Shown here piece after piece: positions 1 through 11,261 of a stretch of DNA of 64,000 nucleotides. Position 1 is the first letter of the stretch; each line of letters opens with the position of its first letter. The notes beneath the pieces are model-generated. The model worked only from the letters and a program-made list of their open reading frames with translations, was not told the DNA's origin and searched no databases. The translations under genes were made by a program, and so were the position numbers. Origin of the DNA: Raphanus sativus (lineage: Eukaryota; Streptophyta; Magnoliopsida; Brassicales; Brassicaceae); the NCBI RefSeq assembly GCF_000801105.2, contig NW_026615337.1, positions 1 through 64,000 of the forward strand, written 5' to 3'.

Positions 1-640
1 ATTCTGGTCGCGACACGTGTCCATTAACTAAAACACAACGTTTCATTTAACTAACATTTATTGTTACGGGTTTTACAATGTGTTTGGGATTTAGGATGAG
101 ACCACCCGGCCAGCCCGATAGAGTCGACCCTAATCTTCTCTTTACGCCGTCTAAAAAAATATAGGGTTCATCTTCTCTTTTTGTTCGATTGCGACGTCTG
201 ATCTTCATCACTGAAACGCTTCCAGTTAATTCAATCAATCAGATGTAGTCTTGAATGTGAGGCGGTGTACTGCGAGTATAAAAGGTTAGCCTTCTCTCTC
301 TGAAAACCATCTTCTGAATCAATCAAGCAGTAAGCTTACTTTCTCAGAAATGACTAACTCATCCATCTTCCTTTTCTGATTTGAAAACCAGGTGCTGCTC
401 CCCACCGATTGAGATGCCGAATTTGATGACAAAGAGTGGAACTTGGATTGAGATTTATAGATTTTCTCAAATAATTGCAAAGAATCACTTTCAGGAAGCG
501 ACCACACTACTCTGTCTCCTCCAGGATATCCTCGCCAGTTCATCATAAGTTTCTTCTATGAACTTTCCAGATTTTTTAAGGTCGGTTGTGGATTATTTGA
601 GAAGATTTTACTTTCTTGATTTTGAATTTGTTTTCTTAAA
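1..640. other. Intergenic, no supported gene
   Basis: No gene could be supported here. The minus strand holds an open stretch of about 75 codons at 319-546, serine-rich and without a motif I recognise. It may be a fragment of a lost gene or chance. Confidence 0.4.
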
Positions 641-1095
641 AGATTTGTGGATTTTGCTTTTTTACATTTGTTTCAGTCGACCCTCATGTCTTTCACCGTC
701 AATGGTTCACATGCTCGCGACTTTACGACACCGGTTCAAGACTGGTTCGAAAAATTCTTAAAATGCACTATACCAATGATTTGTCTGTTGATCAGATCAA
801 ACGATGAGAAGAGGAAACCATCAGTTGCTCCTCCTTCCGGGTTAGGAATACAATGAAGTTGACTAAAGAGATAGAAAAGGAAGCTGGAAATTGGTTCATA
901 AAGTTTATAGAAAAAGCTTTGGAGAAGAGAATGAAGAAGTGTAAAGGCACGGGTGATGCAGATGTTAACAAGTTCCACTGTCTCTGATTTTCTAAGTTGT
1001 AAACTAGGTGAAAGCAGAACAGACTGCTGATAGCACGAGATATAGGTACATTCAAAAGCATCATAGATCACTAGAAAGCTCAGAATCAAAATGAA
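641..1095 (+). pseudogene. Decayed C-terminal piece of a DUF936-like gene
   Basis: Pieces of one protein can be read in successive frames on the plus strand. They include VNGSHARD and VQDWFEKFLK near 700-760, SNDEKRKPSVAPPSGLG near 800-850, KLTKEIEKEAGNWF near 855-900, EKALEKRMKKCKGTGDADV near 905-965, and VPLSLIF and VKAEQTADSTR near 975-1045. From memory these resemble the C-terminus of the plant DUF936 family, some members of which act on cortical microtubules. The frame shifts at least twice, and two stops break the last part, so no product is expected. No upstream exons were found. The family assignment is an inference; decay of a coding sequence is directly visible. Confidence 0.4.
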
Positions 1096-2136
1096 GAATT
1101 TAAACATGATTCTTTTATATTGTTCTCACTTCTATTTCAAAGGCTTTTTTTTTGAACAACTTCAAAGGCTTCTTAGTTTCCACTTCTTATCGATAATTTT
1201 ATTCATGGAATCTATTGCTGTTAATTAAGCTTATAATAAAGTGGCTGTTCTCAAATGTCATAGTTAAAAAGATGGTCATATCAGTAAGAAAAAAAAAGAA
1301 AAAGACAAACAAAAAAATGTTTTACAAATTACACAGGCAGCTTCGTGTAAATGTAATGAAGGTCAAGTTTATCATCATCATAAGTGTTCATGTTTTATCA
1401 AACTTAGTCGAGAAATAAGCATAAGTCCAGCTGTTAAGGGTGAGTTGTCTGATTTGGTTTACAGTCAAGTTGGTCCCTTGATGGCAGTAACAACAAGCTT
1501 ACATGAGAGTTAAAAATCAATTCAAGAACTGTCGACATGCACTATAACTCTTGACTTGAGAGTTAAAAATTCTTAAAATGCACTATACCACTGACTTTTT
1601 CATTTTTAGTCATAAAACTTAGCTTTGAAAAATCAATTTAAAAATGATGAAACAACAATCAATGATTAATACATAATCAGAAAATTCTAAGAGAAATGAA
1701 AACTAACAAGATATAACAAATATAATAACAAAATTATTGAATTATGCAAAATTTTTGAAGTTGAATAACATAACATCAAACAATTTTAACCGTCAGAGAT
1801 GAACATAATAAGAGAAATTGAAAATAACGATTTAAAAATAACATTTAGTAAATGTTTTAATATAAACATAAACTTTAATAAATATCTAATGTTTCATAGT
1901 TTCTGTAATTTTTAAAAACTGTGTGTCTTATTGGCATAGTTAAACTAAAAGAAACTCCGACAGGAATTAAATAATTATTTTAAAAATTTTACTACAATTC
2001 GATAAGTTGATAATTTCTAAAATAAACTTTAAAATACATAGCTAAGATTGTTGCAAAACAATTATGAACCTTAATTGTATTTTCAGTTAAAATTAAATTA
2101 GAATTTCAAATTTGTATTGTTAGTTTATTCATTCGT
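1096..2136. other. AT-rich intergenic DNA, probably Helitron body
   Basis: No gene seen. The stretch leads into a Helitron 3' terminus at 2137-2162 and may be its body, but no 5' end was found. A 22-base stretch at 754-775 is repeated at 1571-1592, at the left border of the AT-rich part. Confidence 0.35.
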
Positions 2137-2162
2137 CCGCCCGTAGGGCGGGTTTACCCTAG
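2137..2162 (+). mobile_element. Helitron 3' terminus
   Basis: A perfect 6-bp hairpin (CCGCCC, loop GTA, GGGCGG at 2137-2151) is followed after seven bases by CTAG at 2159-2162 and then a T. A GC-rich hairpin just before a CTRR end, with insertion next to T, is the standard Helitron 3' signature. The element extends to the left; its 5' end was not identified. Confidence 0.7.
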
Positions 2163-5015
2163 TTAGATATATAGGCAAGGTTGTTTAGGTACAGCAGAGA
2201 CAAGAACATAAATATTTATAGGATTTGTTTTTATAATGCGTAGACGTCGGTATACATGGTCATTATGATCTGTATGGTATTTTATTTTTTGACTAGGTGT
2301 TTTCTTATGCAATGCACAAAAGTAAGTTTATATAAAACGAAATTGAAGTTATTAATATTTTAAATTTTGATTTATTGGTTAAAAATTATTTGTTATTTAG
2401 TTTTTGTTTAACTTATGATATTTCCTAACTAACCGTTTTAATGTATTGTATCATGTTTAAATTCAAATAAATTCAACATTTGAAAACTTGATTAGTCTTT
2501 TTATTATGATGATTTATGTATCAAGAAAGGTTTTTGAATAACTATCCATAAAATTTTGAATTTAATTAAAATAATCTTAATTTTGTATTTGTTTTTTTGA
2601 GTGATTTAGTTTTGTTTTAAATTTAAATAAATTTTAAAAATTCAAGACTTGATTAACCGTTTTATTATGATGATTTATGTACCAAGAAATTTTCTCGAAT
2701 AAACTATCCATAAAATTTTGAATTTCAATTAAATTATCTTAGTTGGTATTTGTTTTTGAGTGGCTTAGTTTTGTATTTGTTAAGATATACTTAGATTAGT
2801 ATTGATAAAAATAGATATTTATAAAAGTTGGCTAAATTTTTATTATTAGCTGATGTGGAATTTTTCTTAAACTTTTGTATTATTCTAATTTTTTAGTGAT
2901 AATAATGTACATGATTTATATTTATGGAATGTACCCAATTTTATTATCTTAAAAAAGACAAAATATCTATCATTAAGATTTACATTTTTTAATATGAGAA
3001 TGTCACATCATATTTTTCATTAAATAATATCATATTTTTCGTGAGAGTGATCGTAATGATGACATGTAAAATAAAATTTTAAAAGATCATATTTTTTAAT
3101 AGTTCTTAAACAGATTTTTGTAAATCTCTTAGTAAAGAAGACACTTCTATAATATCTTTGAAATTTGGGTGAAATAGAAATAATTAACAAAAAATCAAAA
3201 ACAGAAAATATATGTAAGAATAAATTTAAATAATTTGTTACTAGAAATATTGGTATGTGAATTTGAAGTGTTGGAATATACATTTGTGTTTAAGGGAGGT
3301 GATCATCTTCTTGACTCATTTGTTGATTACTCTAATCATTTGCTCCGTCTCCAAGGAATCATCTCTTAAATGGTCTTCGTAGAGAAGGTTTGAAGTATTT
3401 GATTATAATTTTAACTAGAGAATTTATCCCATACGTACGTACATGAGGGATATTTTTTTTCATTTTATAACTACATAATTTTGATATCCTCTTAAATGTT
3501 TAAAAAATATGATTTACATTTAATATTATATATTGTATAATTTTTTAATTTTATTGTTTAGGCTTCATATTTTTCATGATTAATATATAAATCACAAAAA
3601 TTTAATTCATTATTAAAATTTCAATTTTTTTCTAGTAACATAGTAAATAATACATGAGCTATTTACCAGTATTATTATATTATACATATAATAATTTTAG
3701 ATAATATATTGCTATGAGTTTCAAAATAAACAAAAAGATAACATATAGTTGTGAATAAACATTTAACATATGTTGATAATTTTAGTTTTTGCATAAAATA
3801 TTTGATAGTTTACGATGCTTTAACAATGAATGAAAAATTTATTTAAATGAAAATAAATTTTAAAACAATTTAATCTACCAATTTAATATAATTTTTTCAT
3901 ATTTAATTCATAGAATACCTCTGTTTAAATATAATAAAGACTATAATGATAAATATATAAAATAAAATAATTTTATTTTCTTTTTTTTATGATAAAATTG
4001 TAATTACCATTAATAATAATACTATTATATTACTAGATTTTGTTAGATATTTTTAACAGATTTTGTTATAACTAAAAATAAAATTCAAGTCTATTGTTAA
4101 AATTTATTTATCATTGATATTTTTATTGATTATTAAAATTTAATATAAATAATAAAAATGTCATATTAAGTAATTAATTGAGTGGTCATACTATGACTTA
4201 TGTGCAGGCAAAATCTAGTTTGATTATAATCCTAATAGCAGAAAGTCTTTTATAGGTATATGGTTTTTTCTTCTTTTTTGCACCTTTTTAATAGCCTATT
4301 CTTTGTATATGGTACTTTTTGATTGATCAATAAATGAAAAACTTAATAAAAAGAAAAGAGTATGCATTTTTGTGCTTAGTATTTGAATATTTCTTCTAGT
4401 AAAAATGGTGATATAGTATTTTTAGAGCCTCACATGTCTCTAATATATTGGTTAATATTTTTTTTATTTGCAGGTAGATTTTCATTTTAGCATCCATGAT
4501 ATAATTTTTACATCAAATTTTATATTTATTTAGAATATTTGAATAGAATTCCTTTCAGAATTACAATCTTAATTAGGTAAAAAAATGCCTAACTCTTATT
4601 ATCCCCTTGATAAAAGTGACGGCAGGTTGAGTAAATAGAAGTAGTGAGCCGAGATCATCATAGTAAATCAAAAGCATTGACCAGAAAGCAGCAGTGCCTA
4701 ATTGAAATTAAAAAAAAAGATTGAATTTGTTCAAAATCTTAAAAGAAGTTGGATATTAGGGATTTATCATAGGAGGAGGGAAATGATAGTGATGGGGGAA
4801 GAAAATTGGGGAAATTTAATGTGTGAAATGCAAATAGGGTGAGTTTAGTGGGTAAGGAGTGCAATTATTTTAAAATAAAAAATCTAAAAAGTGACAATAA
4901 CAACCGGACACCTGCTAAGCCGGTAGACCAAGGCCAAAAGAGAAAAAATAACGTTATACTCTTTTTTGTCAATTAAAAAATAACGTTATATAACATTATC
5001 GATGAATCATATTGT
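2163..5015. other. AT-rich intergenic DNA without genes
   Basis: Very AT-rich sequence with no coding frame of any conviction. Some motifs repeat, for example near 2480-2560 and 2640-2740 where two similar 90-base segments follow each other, suggesting old repeats. Nothing else can be assigned. Confidence 0.5.
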
Positions 5016-5019
5016 TATA

Positions 5020-5143
5020 CAGTGAAATCTCTATAAATTAATAATGTTTGGACTATAGTAAAACTATAAATTTTTATTAATTTATAGAAATTATTAATTT
5101 ATAGAAATATTAATTTCTATATTAATTTATAGAGGTTATACTG
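5020..5143. mobile_element. Emigrant-type MITE
   Basis: A 124-bp element flanked by TA on both sides (5018-5019 and 5144-5145). Its left end reads CAGTGAAATCTCTATAAA and the complement of its right end CAGTATAACCTCTATAAA, both continuing TTAATA. This closely matches the terminal repeat I recall for Emigrant, a Tc1/mariner-like (pogo group) MITE family of Brassicaceae. It carries no gene and ends 34 bases before a TATA-like box upstream of TOE1. Confidence 0.8.
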
Positions 5144-5177
5144 TATATAGAGAGATATTAAATGTTTTAGCTTTGAT

Positions 5178-5184
5178 TATAAAT
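5178..5184 (+). promoter_or_regulatory. Probable TATA box of TOE1
   Basis: TATAAAT lies about 300 bases before the TOE1 start codon and is followed by a CT-rich leader (5218-5480), typical of a plant promoter and 5' UTR. Position and motif only; the transcription start is not known. Confidence 0.5.
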
Positions 5185-5482
5185 GGTGGATCAGTCCTCT
5201 AAGAAAGGCTATGAAATGTTCCCTCACACGTCTCCCTCCCTCCCTCCTCTTTCTTCTTTTAACACTCTCTCTCTCGCCGGCGTTAACATTTTTCCGTCTA
5301 CGAAACTTCTCTTTCTCATTCCTCGCCGTCACTTTTAAACGACAGCGTCAGTGCTTCGATTATCTCTCTCTTCTCGTTTTCTGTGTATCATGTGATCATC
5401 GTGTTGACTAAAGAAAGATTAAAAGACGATCGCTGATACTGATCCTGCTCTGCTCCTCCTCTGCTAGTGTTTTGTTACAAAG

Positions 5483-7611
5483 ATGCTTGATCTTAATCTC
5501 GACGCCGAGTCGACTCAGTACAGTGACTCAGTCGCAGATCGGCAGACGTCAGACGGCTCAGGGAACCGAGTGGATGAGTCAGGGACGTCGAAGTCGTCGG
5601 TAATCAATGCCGACGCAGACGAAGACTCCTCTATCTCGACTCGAGATTTCACTCTCAGCTTCGATATATTAAAAGTCGGAGGAGACGAAAGCGCCGCTTC
5701 TATCTCCGGCGTTACCAAGAAGTTATTCCCCGTGGCTGGTCACCTACGAAGCTCGAGCTCTAGAAGCTGGATCGATCTCTCTTTCGACACGGTGGCTCCG
5801 GCTCCGGCGCCGGCTCAGGTGAGAAAGAGCCGGAGAGGACCAAGGTCAAGAAGCTCGCAGTACAGAGGAGTCACCTTCTATAGAAGAACTGGTAGATGGG
5901 AATCTCACATTTGGTAAATCTTTTTTCTCAACTTTTTATTTGAACTTTTTGTGAGATCAAATCTAATAAGAACTCTTTTTTTTTTGTAATGCAGGGATTG
6001 TGGGAAACAAGTTTATTTAGGTAACATTAAATAATTTGAATTGATTGTTGATAGAACAACAAGTGTACTTAGATTTCATCTTTTAACTCTCTTATTTATT
6101 TCAATTTATATAGGTGGTTTTGACACTGCTCATGCCGCTGCTAGGTACCTCTCTACTTTATCCTTTTTTGGGTTAGGTTTTTTTATATATGAATCAACTT
6201 TTGAGTTTTTATTTTTTTATTTTTATGTATATATTTATGTAGAGCTTATGATCGAGCTGCTATCAAATTTAGAGGCGTTGATGCTGATATCAACTTTACT
6301 GTTGGTGATTATGAGGAAGATATGAAACAGGTTTTTTTTTGTTTATATATATGAATGTTAGTTTGGCTTATTAATTTGTGTCATGTGATCTTTCTTTTTA
6401 TGTTGTTCGAATGTTATTAACCTCTAAAAAACAGGTAGAGAACCTGAGTAAGGAAGAGTTTGTGCACATACTCCGTCGTCAGAGCACTGGTTTCTCGAGG
6501 GGAAGCTCAAAGTATAGAGGGATTACATTACACAATTGTGGCAGATGGGAAGCTAGGATGGGGCAGCAGCTTCTTGCTAAAAAGTGAGCAAACCTTTTCT
6601 CTTTCATTCTCTGAAATGGGACACTAGGATTGGTGAAGTAAAGAAAAATGCTGTTTTTAGCAAATGGTACGATTGTTCAGTCTTGGAAATTTTTTAAAAT
6701 GGTTGAATTGGAGTAGAAGCTGCTTATAGTGATAATGATTTACTTGTTTGGCCAGAAAAAAAAAAACAGTATACCTCCCTAAGAAGAATTTAATTAGTTT
6801 TCAAGATCCAGCATGAGTTTCTCTCTTTCTGAACACTTGCTTCTTGAAAACAGGGCTTGCGACAAGGCTGCGATAAGCTCTAATGGTAGTAAGGAAGCAG
6901 TCACAAACTTTGAGCTTAGTTCATACCCGAATGACATTAACTCTGAGAGTATGTAATCTTGTGAATATGTTCATCATCAGTCGATAGAAAACAGCTCTGA
7001 TTGTTTTCTTCATCTCTATGAAGGTGGTCATGACAAACTTGATCTAAACTTGGGAATCTCTCTTTCCCCCGGATATGTGTCAAAGCAAAACGGGAGGATC
7101 TCTTATTCCCCTTCTAATCCGTATGTAACTCAAACTGGAGTTAGCTTGACGGTAATTTCTCAATTATCAAATCTCTGAAGAATCCTTCAAAATGGTTAGA
7201 CTGTTTCTTACAAGTGTTCAAAATTGCAGATAGATACCGAGTTCATGGGAAAGCCGGTGAATACACCTCTTCCTTATGGTTCATCGGACCATCGTGCTTA
7301 CTTTGAGGTAAAGACAACAGTATCTGAAGTCAAACAACACAATTCCTAAGTAAATTCCAGACAGTGAAACAATGTTTGATGTTGTTTTTAAATGTTATGT
7401 TTTGATTTTTCAGGAGAATAGAAGTGAAGCTGAAGGAGGGATGATGAGTAACTGGGGATGGCAGAGACCTGGCCAAACCAGCACCATGAGACCGCAACAA
7501 CCACCACAGTTGTTCTCAGTTGCAGCAGCAGCATCATCAGGATTCTCTAATTCCCGCCAACAACCTCACAGTGAAAATGCCTCTCAGGGTTATTTTTATC
7601 CACAATTTTAA
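5483..7611 (+). CDS. TOE1: AP2-type transcription factor TOE1 (RAP2.7)
   Basis: Nine exons: 5483-5913, 5995-6020, 6114-6144, 6243-6330, 6435-6583, 6854-6948, 7024-7151, 7230-7307, 7414-7611. All introns are GT-AG and the spliced frame is open for 407 residues. The product begins MLDLNLDAE, an EAR-like repression motif. It has a basic [12 protein letters not shown] stretch (about 118-129) as likely nuclear signal, and a complete first AP2 domain (about 125-185, with [18 protein letters not shown] and [19 protein letters not shown]). The second AP2 domain (about 211-262) is shortened: it runs from [19 protein letters not shown] straight to KACDKAAI, without the usual YLG strand. A second LDLNL motif follows near residue 275. 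TOE proteins repress flowering under miR172 control, and the target site is present. Two exons are only 26 and 31 nt long. Arabidopsis TOE1 is slightly longer (449 residues as I recall). Confidence 0.93.
7526..7546 (+). promoter_or_regulatory. miR172 target site in TOE1
   Basis: The 21 bases end in GCATCATCAGGATTCT and pair with miR172 nearly throughout, with one G:U wobble and weak pairing at the two bases opposite the miRNA 3' end. The site lies in the coding sequence (Ala/Ser-Ser-Gly-Phe codons near residue 380), where all AP2/TOE genes carry it. Control is expected by translational repression and cleavage. Confidence 0.9.
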
Positions 7612-8361
7612 CTATACAGAAGGAGGCTTACAATAAAAGTTGTGTTTCTATATGAATTCTTTATAAATGGATCCATATGCTTTCTTTATCTTTATCTTTA
7701 ATGTGGGAAAAGAATGTTATGCGCTGTAAATATATAAGGCACGAGGATTGAATTTTTGTCGTTATGTGAAACTTTTTGGAACCCCCAATGGATTAGGTGA
7801 TAAAACCTTTTTTTTTCCTCTGTAAATTTCATTAGCAAACAAAGATGAACAAGAGAAAGTACAGACACTAAGCAGACGGTAATAGAAATATCCAACCGAT
7901 TAAACAACAGAACATAGCACTTGGCTAGAGAAACATCATCTTTTAAACTGAACATAAGACTAGAAAGCTGAATTCCAAGGGAGCAGAAGACTTCAACACA
8001 GAAGCATCTAACTCAGCAGATGTCACAAAAGCATACCACCACCAACGACAAGAGGCTCTTGCTTCATCCTCGACCCAGCTATAGGAGCGAAGCTACAAGA
8101 AAAGTCCACACAAACCTTACCATCTCTGAGAGAGAACAAATTAAGAACTCAACTCACTCTTAGGAGATAAAACGGTAGCCTTTCTATTTGTACACATTCG
8201 TATGTAACTAAAGGTGAGTCCAGTGCAGTTCTTGGTGGTTATGTCTCTGAAGGTGTCTCGGACAAAGGTGCAACCAGCAATATACTATCCAAGGACGGAC
8301 CCTAAAGGCACCCATCATCTGATGGGGTTGGTTAACCTACCCTGCGTTCACTTGGCACACA
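7612..8361. other. TOE1 3' flank with possible exon remnant
   Basis: The first part is the TOE1 3' UTR and downstream flank. On the minus strand, at about 8030-8132, a short open segment follows a splice-acceptor-like CTCTCTCAG and reads DGKVCVDFSCSFAPIAG and then KQEPLVVGGGMLL before a stop. It looks like the last exon of a lost gene, but I do not recognise it. Confidence 0.3.
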
Positions 8362-9257
8362 AAGCCTTTGTAAATCTATTTGTCATTACAAAAAAATTAC
8401 AAATAAACATGTTGACATTATTCAGTATATTTTATTTTCATCTAATATTATTTTACTCATTGCATATATTGCAACTGGTTTTGTTTCTTTCACCGAGTAG
8501 AAATTATTAATTTATTTGGAAATCACAAACGATGGGATTGAGACCACTTGCTAAGACTCAAAAACTGGAGTTGCTTGTGGTTGAAGCTAGTACTCAGGCT
8601 TCAAGAAGAGGTGTTAATGGTCGTGCAACTTCTGTATATTTCAGGCAACACTTGAGATCGCATTACTCACTCATATCTAAACTTTAGAATTTCGATTTCC
8701 ATAGTAAAAGCCAAAGCATCATGGATAATACACAGAAAATGAAACAGAGCTGGTTGGTAAAGCTTAAGGAGAATTGGACTGATTGATACGATTAGCATTG
8801 AGGTAAGATTGAGGTGGAATGAAGTAAGGGGCAGTGAAATTGGAGAAGTTACTCGTCTTACACTTATCTCCGAGAGTGAATATTCCCCGTTCGCTTTTAT
8901 CAATGAAATAGATAGAGTTTTGGCATTTCTGGTGGGAGCTGGCCTTGAGACAGAAAGGTTCAGACTTGGAGAGGAAAATGCAGAGATCTCCAATGTCATT
9001 AGTGTAGCACCATTGCCGTGGGTTAAATCTGTTAAGACCTTGCTTGAACACCCAGATTTGATACTCTTCCATCCTCCCTCCCTTGTCGTTATTTCTCTTT
9101 CTGAACCGCTTAATCATAAACATTTCTTGCGTGGATCCACGTGACTCCACCAACTCTTCGACCGTGCTACACAAATCTAATTCTTCCCATTCTGACTGCA
9201 ACAACTGAGGAGTGTTAAATCCATTTCTACACAGCTTTGGTTTCTCCACGTTTTCTT
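8362..9257. repeat. Duplicated block, copy 1 (other copy 19791-20654)
   Basis: This block, holding the 3' half of the first DUF295 gene and about 400 bases beyond it, recurs almost unchanged at 19791-20654. The second copy lacks about 34 bases (8531-8564 here). Similarity stops abruptly at both ends. Confidence 0.9.
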
Positions 9258-9980
9258 CAAGATCCCAGTATCCAATGTGTGTGCCCCCAAAAGCGGGCAT
9301 GGCGAACTTTTTATCTCTCTTTGAATACATGACTCGGGAGTTGAAGAAGCTTGGGTCTTCGATTCTGATGTTGACCCACTTTATATTCTTTTCAGCAGGC
9401 CTACATAGGCTGAGTTGAGGTCCAACGAATTTGACTGCCAAGATGCAGTCTTCGTCATCAGGAGAAGAGGATGACATGGCCACGTTGGTTACTAGTTCGG
9501 TTTGACAATGAGGCAGCGTTTCGAAATCAGGCAGTACGATTCCTGATGAATCTGATTCCGACACTCCAGGGTTGAGATCATCTGAAAGATACGGGCCGTA
9601 TTTTGAACTAAGTACCCACCCATGTGATGCTCCCATCGTTCCCCTTTCTGCCATCATGTCCATTGGCACCGTCTTTTCCAAAACCCTAGTCCAACAGCTA
9701 GGGCCAGAAAAATCTGTGATCATGAGTCTACCGATTTCCCCTTCAAGCCAATTCTCTCCACAATGTTCAGCACCGTAGATGTGACATAGAGGGGTTTCGG
9801 ACAAGAAACGAGCACCAACGAAGTGTCTCTGCGGATTAATCCGACATCAGAAAAAAAAAGAGAACAAACAAAGTATTACATAACTAATTAAAAAGACAAG
9901 AGAGAGTGGCTTACAACTCCTAGCGCAGGTTGTTTCCTAAGACAGAGCCTAGAGAGACGGCTGAGAAGCAGAGAACTCAT
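8764..9980 (-). CDS. DUF295 protein, probably mitochondrial (gene 1)
   Basis: Two exons on the minus strand, 9980-9915 and 9828-8764, spliced GT-AG into a 376-residue frame. The first exon encodes MSSLLLSRLSRLCLRKQP, rich in Ser, Leu and Arg with no acidic residue, which suggests a mitochondrial presequence. The second exon has the DUF295 features: GASHGWV near residue 79, EDCILAVKFVGPQLSLCRP, KWVNIRIEDP, RVMYSKRDKKF, a C-terminal NDIGDLCIFLS and the ending APYFIPPQS. DUF295 proteins of this type form a Brassicaceae-specific organellar family; their molecular function is not settled. The start is fixed by the shared first exon of gene 2. It is one of three copies in the window. A hAT element lies about 320 bases upstream. 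Family call is strong, function unknown. Confidence 0.85.
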
Positions 9981-11257
9981 AGCGTGCGTTTTTCTGGTAA
10001 TGCAAAAATCTCTAGTTGAAACTTTGGTAATGACTCCATTTAATATAAGATGAATAGCCTTGTTCCTCAAGTCTTTCTATAGCTACGTTTCCTTTCTGTG
10101 GTTCTCAATCTCATTTTCCCGAGTCATAGTTATTTCAATTATTCTACTTACCAACGAATGGACCCATATAACTGAGATGAGTACGTAGTCTTGCTCCACA
10201 CTCCTTTCCATAACTCCTTTTGATTTTATGTGGTTCTCATTTTCCTAGGGTTCGATTTATTTTATTTGTTTTGGCTACCAGAAAAATATATTAATGGGTC
10301 TAGGGCTGGGCAAAAAATCTAAACCCAAAAAACTAAACCGAACCCGATCCGAAAAAATAGCACCGAACACGAACCAAAATTGATTAAATATCCGAATGGG
10401 TTCAAAATTTTGGTATTTAAAAAACCGAAATCAAACCCGATCCGAGCCGAAGTATTTCGGGTACCTGAATGTATCCGAAATAGATTTATATACTTAAATA
10501 TATAAATTATTTTTAGATATAATGTATATTAAAAACATTCAAAATATATAAGATACCTTTAAGTTTTCTAAAACACTCAAAAAATATATGAAAATAGTAA
10601 AAAGTAAATGTTTAAAATAGCTAAAGTATACTAAAAACACCAAAAATGGTTAAATATATATTGATTAACTATCCAAATATTCAAAGAAAATCAATATATA
10701 TGTTAAATTTAGGTATTTTGACATATTTTTTATTAAAATTTATATGTAATATATTATCTTTCTTATAGATTTTGAAAATTTAAAGTATATAATGAATTTT
10801 AAAAATTTTAAAATAATTTGAATGGGTTATCCGAACCCGAACCAAATCCGAACCGAACCCGCAAAAATCTGAACCGAACCCGAACCGGCATTTATAAATA
10901 CCCGAATAGGGCTGAAATCTTTAACCCCGAAAATCCGAAACCCGAATGGACTAAACCGAAACCCGAATGAATACCCGAACGCCTACCCCTAAATGGGCCC
11001 ATGAATCAATTTTTGACCTAATTATTATAACACTAATAACACATTTTTTTCTTTTAATTTTCATAGTTCTCCCTGCCTTGCTCACCAAGTCTTTCCATAA
11101 TCATATACAATCTATTCCAACAGTATACGCATATTTCTTTTTTATACATCTATACTATTAACAAGCACTATGGCACTCCAACTAATCTATTGACGCCATA
11201 TAAGTTCCTGAAGGCACTTGCTGTTAACTAAAAAAAAAAATTTATCAACTTTATTAT
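9829..11257. repeat. Upstream duplicated block of DUF295 gene 1
   Basis: The intron, first exon and upstream flank match 17764-18480 closely. The block ends near TTTATTATGTAA in both copies, where a Helitron begins here. The only large difference is the 691-bp hAT element at 10301-10991, which the other copy lacks. Confidence 0.9.
10301..10991. mobile_element. Non-autonomous hAT element with known empty site
   Basis: Ends are TAGGGCTGGGC on the left and, on the complement of the right, TAGGGGTAGGC, typical hAT-like inverted termini. The flanks AATGGGTC (10293-10300) and AATGGGCC (10992-10999) form an 8-bp target duplication with one mismatch. The duplicated block at 18216-18230 has a single AATGGGCC, the empty site. 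The interior holds CCGAACCCG-type repeats and no gene. Confidence 0.88.
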
Positions 11258-11261
11258 GTAA

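Noticed and set aside
6041..6325. A 94-codon frame between TOE1 exons
   Set aside because: It spans introns; splicing of the 31-nt exon and the next exon explains the coding parts.
8809..9778. Several plus-strand frames across the DUF295 gene
   Set aside because: They are shadows of the minus-strand gene; the minus frame has family motifs and splice sites.
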